Source: Bettongia penicillata ogilbyi
Taxonomy: Eukaryota; Chordata; Mammalia; Diprotodontia; Potoroidae
Length of the DNA stretch: 64,000 nt
Direction of reading: 5' to 3'
Assembly (NCBI GenBank): GCA_023548195.1
Contig: JAJHZJ010000336.1
Coordinates: 2,584,704-2,648,703 of the forward strand
Shown here piece by piece: positions 50,191-64,000 of this stretch. The first letter of the stretch is position 1. Each line of letters opens with the position of its first letter. The notes beneath the pieces are model-generated. The model had not been told where the DNA came from. It did no database searches and was given only the letters and a program-made list of their open reading frames with translations. The translations under genes and the position numbers were made by a program.

Positions 50191-50999
50191 TTGAGGAAAT
50201 GTTTAGCTCAGTACAAAGATGAACACATACTATGTGACTTCTGTAGTTTGGGAATGTAATTTTTAACAGTAACCCTAACGTTATGTATGTACAACCACAA
50301 AATCAGTTTTAAAAACTTTTTTGCACATGGTTCTGTAAACAGACAGTCAACTTTAGCATAGTACCAGTGAGAATAATATTAAAAATAAGTAACATTTATA
50401 TAGCTTTTCATACACTAATTCATTTGTGTTTGAGAAAAGGGTTAGGGTAGAATTAGAATGATTTTACCTGACCTCAAGAAAAACAAAAGTGACAGAGAGA
50501 AAGAACTTGAGCTGGGCTAGGACATGAGTTTCTCTGAAGCAATGACATGAGGCTGGAAGCCTCAGTCTATTTCAGTAGTAAGTACTATAGTGAGACATGT
50601 CTTTCTTTGGTGAAATGTGTTCACAGCATGTATACCCTTTGTAGTAAAGCATAAAGAAGAGATTGTGTGAGGGGGAGTGTGACAGGGAGCCAGTACAACC
50701 CATCTTCTTCCACTTTGGTATTTTAACCTCTAAGCCACATTTTAGCCTGGGGGGGAAGGGAGGATGGGGAGAGGTCAGTTTAAATGAAGAATGTTTGGCT
50801 GTCTTGGTAACATCCAACTTGCTCCTTAGGATCCCCTTTGGATCTCCTTTTTGAGTCACTGAGCAGTAAAGAACTAGCAACGGGCAGTGGTACAGTTCAG
50901 ACCCATTAACCCTGTGAAAATTAGGGTGACATGGTTTTACCATGTTTGGATTTAGAGCCTTGATTATCTTCTCAGTTAGTTTTAATCAACTCTTTGCCT

Positions 51000-51185
51000 T
51001 TGTTGAGAGTCACTGTAGCATAATGAGGAGATAGCTGACCTTGGAACCATAAAGACCCACCTCTGACAGATACTAGCTGTGTGACTTTGGGCAAGTCATA
51101 TAACTTCTTGGTTTGTAGGCAACTCTGTAAGTTACAGACAGATACCAGAAGATGGAGTTCCTTCATCCTCAGCATTCCCTCCATC
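51000..51185 (+). repeat. THER1/MIR-type SINE
   Basis: 'gtgactttgggcaagtcata', then 'taggcaactctgtaagttac' and 'accagaagatggagttcctt', parallel to the SINEs at 14795 and 54550. Confidence 0.7.
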
Positions 51186-51978
51186 AATAAGTCAGTTGTA
51201 GTTCCTATTCCTATAAATTTATTGTAAGGAAATGTTTTTATATCTAACTAATCAAACTTGAGAGAACTAGGCTCCATTTTTATTCTCTGGATGATAAGTT
51301 CCTGTTTTACAAACCATTAGTGGCACAGACTACACTTGGAATTAGAAATCTACTTTTCTTTTCAATAGCTTTAACCCATTCTGGAGATAGGAGTTTCTAA
51401 CATGAATAGTATTGTTCATTTTAAGAGTTCCTTGGTTTCCACAGTGAACTGAGCTTTGAAAAGCTTTTCTGTGGTTACACTAATTGAGGCAATAAGGAAT
51501 AAATTTATATTCTAGGATCTCACAGGTTTAACAGATCTGTGTCCTTTTCTCTCCTCTACAAATACGTGTCCCCTGCTAATTTGGCAAAGCTGACTTCAAA
51601 CCACCTTGTAGAACTGAAGTATGCTCAGCTCACTGTAGCTTTAAGACATTTTCTCCTTTCTTCTACTCCTTTTTAAATGGCAACATTTTTTGGAAAGAAT
51701 TCAATTATTAACTCCCATAAAATATAGATTTGATACTACATAATATAAAATAGGTGATTAAAAGTGACTGAGAAAATGAATTAAGGTTCTAAATCCACAT
51801 AAGGAATATTTACAATATAAAGCATGTCAGTTTAATTTCTACGGTATTAACAGGCTATGAATAGTGTAATTAAACATATATGTACACATACACACAGGCA
51901 CACACACGTGTGTATATACACACTCACATATTTCCTTGGTCAACATATTCTATATTTTACATGCTGCCTCCTGAATAA

Positions 51979-52107
<129 letters not shown>

Positions 52108-52179
52108 TGACCTATGGTGGCATGTTCCTCTCTCTTCATGAATATTTCTCTTTCCTCAGAGGAAGAATGAAATAGACAC

Positions 52180-52217
<38 letters not shown>

Positions 52218-52271
52218 GAGAGGGAGAGAGAAAGAAGGAGAGAGAGAAGGAGGGAGGGAGAAAGAGAGAGA
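52180..52271 (+). repeat. (TG)n(AG)n compound simple repeat
   Basis: About 10 GT units pass into about 70 bp of GA/GGA-rich sequence, starting 86 bp after a splice donor. In the pre-mRNA this is a UG-rich then purine-rich run. Confidence 0.93.
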
Positions 52272-52369
52272 TTAGAAAGTCAGGTAACTTATTTATTAGC
52301 AAATCAGTTAAAATTTATGGTTCCCTACAAACCATCCCCTTGGAAAGCTGTACTCTTTTAAAATAATTT

Positions 52370-52785
52370 TTAAAAAAAAGTTGTTACATTTTATGTTCCA
52401 AACTGTCTTCCTCTCTCCCTCTCACTTCCCCTGTCCATGCTAGAGAGGGCCATCATTTTTTTATATTTGTGTGTGTGTGTATCTTTGTGTGTGTATATAA
52501 AACCATACTATGCCTACTTCTATTTATCAGTTCTTTCTCTGGAGATGGATAGCATTGTCCTTCAGGGATCCTTTGTAGTTGATTTGAGTATTTACAACCC
52601 TCAGAATAACTTAGTTCAGTTATTCTTCAAAGAATATTGCTGATACTGTATCCAACATTCTTTCAGTTATGCTCATTTCACTCTTTGCTATTTCATGCAA
52701 GTTTTTCCATGTTTTTTTTTCCATGTTTTTATAAAATCAATCTGCTCATCATTTTCTTACAGCACAGTAGTATTCCATCATATGA
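52370..52785 (-). repeat. L1 3' fragment, antisense, abutting a splice acceptor
   Basis: 'gttccaaactgtcttcctct', 'ttctttctctggagatggat' and 'cagcacagtagtattccatc' follow the L1 3' order of 26880-27310 and 16980-17220. The recognisable L1 match fades near 52785. Confidence 0.75.
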
Positions 52786-52842
52786 AATAGACTACTCAAA
52801 TGACTTTTCTTGTACTATAACACAGTTATTTTTTACTTTCAG

Positions 52843-52900
52843 AGACCTACCTGTTGGCCTGCTTAGTTGATTTTTTTACTAATTGTGCCAGATATTCCAG
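52843..52900 (+). CDS. NT5C2: NT5C2 exon, residues 161-180
   Basis: A short 58-bp exon between TTTTACTTTCAG and GTATGT. It encodes ETYLLACLVDFFTNCARYS and ends two bases into codon 180. From memory of human cN-II, A176 replaces Pro and S179 replaces Thr, so this is the most changed exon in the window, although both changes are mild. An antisense L1 3' fragment ends within about 60 bp of its acceptor, which leaves little ancestral intron for the branch point and pyrimidine tract. Confidence 0.95.
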
Positions 52901-54896
<1,996 letters not shown>

Positions 54897-54950
54897 GGTT
54901 CCCTCAAGGAAAAGACGGTTGAAAATCTAGAGAAATATGTGGTCAAAGAT
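54897..54950 (+). CDS. NT5C2: NT5C2 exon, residues 212-229
   Basis: A 54-bp, 18-codon exon with both boundaries in phase 0. The acceptor is CCTTTCAG and the donor a consensus GTAAGT. It encodes GSLKEKTVENLEKYVVKD, a helical linker leading to the motif II strand. Because the exon is phase 0 on both sides, skipping it would remove 18 residues without a frameshift. Confidence 0.95.
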
Positions 54951-57789
<2,839 letters not shown>

Positions 57790-57831
57790 AAAATTATGAC
57801 TTACTTGTTTGATTTTCCACATGGCCCTAAG
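57790..57831 (+). CDS. NT5C2: NT5C2 micro-exon, residues 258-271
   Basis: A 42-bp exon, phase 0 on both sides, between TGTTTTCCAG and GTACTG. It encodes KIMTYLFDFPHGPK. It is the shortest exon in the window and lies between introns of 2.3 and 2.0 kb. The reading frame happens to stay open upstream and downstream, so ORF finders report a larger artefactual ORF around it. Confidence 0.95.
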
Positions 57832-60017
<2,186 letters not shown>

Positions 60018-60178
60018 TAGAACACATTCACTTTGTATTCAGAAGACTGAGAATTGGCGTTGAATTAATTGACAAGAGTCTGTAAAGAACTGAGAAAGAG
60101 GATGGCATGAAGGTGCAGGGTAGAGGTTGAGGTGGAGGCCAGGTGGAAAAGAATCATAATGTTTTTATTTTCACACAG

Positions 60179-60245
60179 AAAACTGGCAAGCTAAAGATTG
60201 GTACCTATACAGGCCCCCTCCAGCATGGAATTGTCTATTCAGGAG
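60179..60245 (+). CDS. NT5C2: NT5C2 exon, residues 308-330
   Basis: A 67-bp exon between TTTTCACACAG and GTAAGT. It encodes [19 protein letters not shown] followed by YSGG, ending one base into codon 330. It is separated from the previous exon by only 284 bp, the shortest intron here. Confidence 0.95.
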
Positions 60246-61333
<1,088 letters not shown>

Positions 61334-61589
61334 TGATTTTTTTTGTTTGTTTTTTTGACATATCCCCTGCTGTTTGCCTTATCTTTCTATTAGGAAGATG
61401 GAAAATGAAGCTTTGAAGTTTAGACTTAGGTTATCCTGGCTCATGTTAAATGAACAACTTCATTACATTCTATTTTCCTTCAAAGCTTGAGTTTTAACTC
61501 TTGCGTACATTGTATTATGAAATCCAGATGTTAGATTCTGACTTCCTTTGTGCTCTCTGAGGTTGACAGTAATAGCTTTTGTTTATGAA

Positions 61590-61700
61590 AGAGTACTGGA
61601 CTTGGAACCAGAAGAACTCTGCATTCTAATCCTGCTTTTGACACCTAGCAGAAGTGTAACTCTTAACTTCTCTGCACCTGACAACTATTCAGTAGCTTAG
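61590..61700 (+). repeat. MIR/THER1-type SINE fragment
   Basis: 'gagtactggacttggaacca', 'ctaatcctgcttttgacacc' and 'cttctctgcacctgacaact' are in MIR order. Confidence 0.6.
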
Positions 61701-61849
61701 GGATACCTGGCGGAATCAAGGACAGCTTTGTGAAGAAAGGCGTGCAGAACACAGCTTGTCCACCTCAATGGCAGGAGCATGGTGGGAAATACCTAACAGG
61801 GCAGCTTGTGAAGATGAGTGCTAGAAATAAGTCCGAAAAGCTAAAGTGT

Positions 61850-63180
61850 GTCTGGGTTTGGAGGATTTCAGTACCAGGAGAAGGAGCAAGACATTAGTGA
61901 GGTCAGACATGTGCCTTGGGATGCTTATTTTGGCAGGTATGGGATAGATATGAGAGGGGAAGAGGGGATAAGGGATTATAGAGGGGAGAGGATGGGTGGG
62001 AGAATTAGCTACAGGACATCCAGGAGGAGAGAGGGAGCAGGCCATTCTGGAGATCAGAGGAGCAGTTAAGGCTGAAGAGGTATAGATTTGGAATCCTATG
62101 TATACCGATGACACTTGAACTCTGGAAAGTTGTTGAGATTTTCAGCAGAGACTGACAAGGGATGGTCAGGATGGAAGAGAACCGGGAGAGAGCATCATCA
62201 TGGAGCTAAGTGGGGAGAGAACCATCAACCCCATTAGCTGCTGAGAGGTCAGGGAGGAGGAAAGCTGCAGAAAAAGCCCCAGGAGGTATCATTCTGAGCA
62301 GCCCAGACTGCAAAGGATTCAGAAGTGAAGGGGGTAGTGAGGACCTGGGAGAATCAATGAGAGCTCTTTCTTTAAGTTTGTCAGGGGATGGAAAGAGAGA
62401 CATGAGACAGCCCCTTGGGGGCCAAGGGAGAGTTTTTTAACTTAGAGTATATGTAAGTATGCATAGAGGCCTCAGGAAAGGGGCCAGTAGGGAGGGGAAG
62501 AGAAAAGAGCAGGGAGAAAGGGAGAATGGGGTCAGAAGCACAGGTTGATCTTGGCATGGAGAAAGGCCACCTTTTCTTCAGAGAAAGGCATAAAGTAAAA
62601 GAGGATGGGTAAAAACCTTCCTTGGTTTTTAGAGTTAGAGAGAGGGAGAAACTTGTGAATTTTTTTTTTCTTCAATAAAATAGGAGGTGAGAGGATCTGC
62701 TTAAGACAAGAAGATATTAGGTACTTGAGAGATGAGAAGAAGAAGTCACGAAGGGACTGGAATAGAGAGTCAGTTAATGACAAATGCGTTTTGACTGCAC
62801 ACTAGGGAGGTCCTGGTTGGGGATGAGATAATTTGAATTTGTAGTAGACCAAGTAAGTGAGTGAGGCGGTTAGACTTCCTCTAGTGCTGCTCTGCAGCTA
62901 AGGATCATGAGCACAGAAAACAGAAGGCAGTGGAGCTCCAACATTTGGCAGGATGGGGGGGTCAGAGGAGTGGAGAGCAGAGGACAGTCTGTAGTTAAAC
63001 TGACCAACTCTAGAGGCTCTGGCCTGGGACACGAGGACTAAAGGCTGGACAGACTGGATGCTGTGGAAAGAAGGAAGTCTAGGGTCAGGTTTGAGGCAGT
63101 CTAGGAGGAGAAGGAAAGACAGAAGATTGTTCTCAGAGAGGAACATTTCTAAGTCCAGATTCGTGGAGGGGACTGGTTAA
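61850..63180 (+). repeat. Unnamed old repeat, probable 3' portion (copy 3)
   Basis: GA-rich, G>C sequence with 'gcttattttggcaggtatgg', 'gaccaagtaagtgagtgagg' and similar landmarks that I associate with the distal part of the family seen at 245 and 38310. It lacks the 'catttattaagtgcc' start. No coding capacity. Confidence 0.4.
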
Positions 63181-63311
63181 GAATGGAGACAAAATGTAGA
63201 AGAAGACTTGGCAAACTCTCTTGGCAAACTCTGACCACCTGTTTTTGTAGGACCCATAAATGGCTAAGAATATGGTGTTGTATTATGTTTTTTATTTTTA
63301 CATTTTTTTAA

Positions 63312-63352
63312 TAAATTTATTTATTTAACTTTTTACATTCATTTTCACAAAT
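63312..63352 (-). mobile_element. 41-bp HAL1/L1 3' end micro-insertion with TSD
   Basis: 'aatttatttatttaactttt' and 'tacattcattttcacaaa' are the terminal bases of the HAL1-like 3' end (compare 4680-4700). The piece is flanked by ATTTTTACATTTTTTTAA (63294-63311) and an almost identical 63353-63370. It is a retrotransposition truncated to a few dozen bases. Confidence 0.75.
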
Positions 63353-63599
63353 ATTTTTACATTTTTTAAAGTAAGGTTTTATTGTATTTTAAAATGTAAA
63401 AACCACTCTTGGCTCAAGGGGCCTACAAAAACAGGCTGTCAGAAGTAGTTTGCTGCCCTCTGACCTAGACTATGATTATCCCTGTGGATGGCCAATGGGT
63501 AATCTCCAAGAAGGCAGCTGGTGGTACAGTGGAGCACTATGTCCGTACATAGTGAATCTGAGCCCAAGGGAAGTCAGATTTGTATTAGCTTACCAGCAC

Positions 63600-63915
63600 A
63601 TTTATTCTTTATTTATTCGTTTATTCGTGCATTTATTGACCTACTATATGCCAAGCCTTTAGTTAAGCACTAGATGGCCTAATCCTTGTCCTCAAAGAAC
63701 TTATTTAATAAAGAAAAGACTTGTAAACATTATAACTGTGACCCAAGGGGGAATGTGATGAGAGTGTAGATGGCATCTGACCAAAGAACTAGGAGAGATT
63801 TGATGGGAGAGAGCTTGCTTTCAGCTGAGGGAGATGAGAGAACACTTCATGAAGGAGGTGGCCCTTGAACTAGGCCTTAAAGAAGAGGCTTCATTGGGTA
63901 GAGATGGAAGGGGAA
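63600..63915 (+). repeat. Unnamed old repeat, 5' portion (copy 4)
   Basis: 'catttattgacctactatat', 'gccaagcctttagttaagca', 'cctcaaagaacttatttaat' and 'ggcccttgaactaggcctta' match the start of the family. Confidence 0.55.
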
Positions 63916-63917
63916 TA

Positions 63918-64000
63918 AGGGCAGCTAGGTGGCACAGTAGATGGAGCTCCAGGTCTAGATTCAGATTAATTTTCATGAGTTCAAATCTTAATAGCAGTGT
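63918..64000 (+). repeat. MAR1/WSINE1-type CORE-SINE, cut by the window end
   Basis: 'gggcagctaggtggcacagt' followed by 'agatggagctccaggtctag' is the diagnostic marsupial SINE head. The 3' part lies outside the window. Confidence 0.8.

Overview
The window is vertebrate nuclear DNA and almost certainly comes from a marsupial. It holds 12 consecutive internal coding exons of one gene on the + strand, NT5C2 (cytosolic purine 5'-nucleotidase, cN-II), separated by repeat-rich GT-AG introns. The marsupial call rests on the repeat content: many CORE-SINEs of the marsupial MAR1/WSINE1 type, THER1/MIR-like SINEs, marsupial-type L1 3' ends, and a family of roughly 3-kb half-LINE (HAL1-like) retrotransposons. 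I see no second host protein gene, tRNA, rRNA, CRISPR array or prokaryotic feature.

Layout. 1-13998 is intron: old repeats, one near-full-length HAL1-like element at 4447-7450, then mostly unique DNA. 13999-14072 is the first exon in view and carries the catalytic DxD motif. A 23.4-kb intron follows (L1 fragments, an internally deleted HAL1-like copy at 22646-24237, SINEs, microsatellites). Exons lie at 37441 and 39758. A 12.1-kb intron (39854-52001) holds a Tigger1-like MITE and a nested cluster: an outer HAL1-like insertion that appears to carry a 3'-transduced tail, with a second full-length copy inserted into that tail. 52002-61253 is the exon-dense part with nine exons. 61254-64000 is intron with old repeats.

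The exons join in phase to encode residues 35-386 in human cN-II numbering, without an indel or stop. The four HAD-superfamily motifs are present: D52/D54, T249, K292 and D351/D356. So are the substrate residues R202/D206 and the effector-site residues R144/N154/K362. The N-terminal 34 residues and everything after about 387 lie outside the window.

The most interesting material is the half-LINE family. Three near-complete copies share the plan 5'UTR, ORF1, 3'UTR, poly(A), with no ORF2. One copy has a 16-bp target-site duplication and an ORF1 broken by a single stop. Another seems to carry about 0.7 kb of 3' flank ending in its own polyadenylation signal. One 5'UTR has three tandem units of about 75-80 bp where the others have one. 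All HAL1-like copies, and nearly all L1 fragments, are antisense to NT5C2. Family names for repeats come from memory of consensus features and were not checked against a database.
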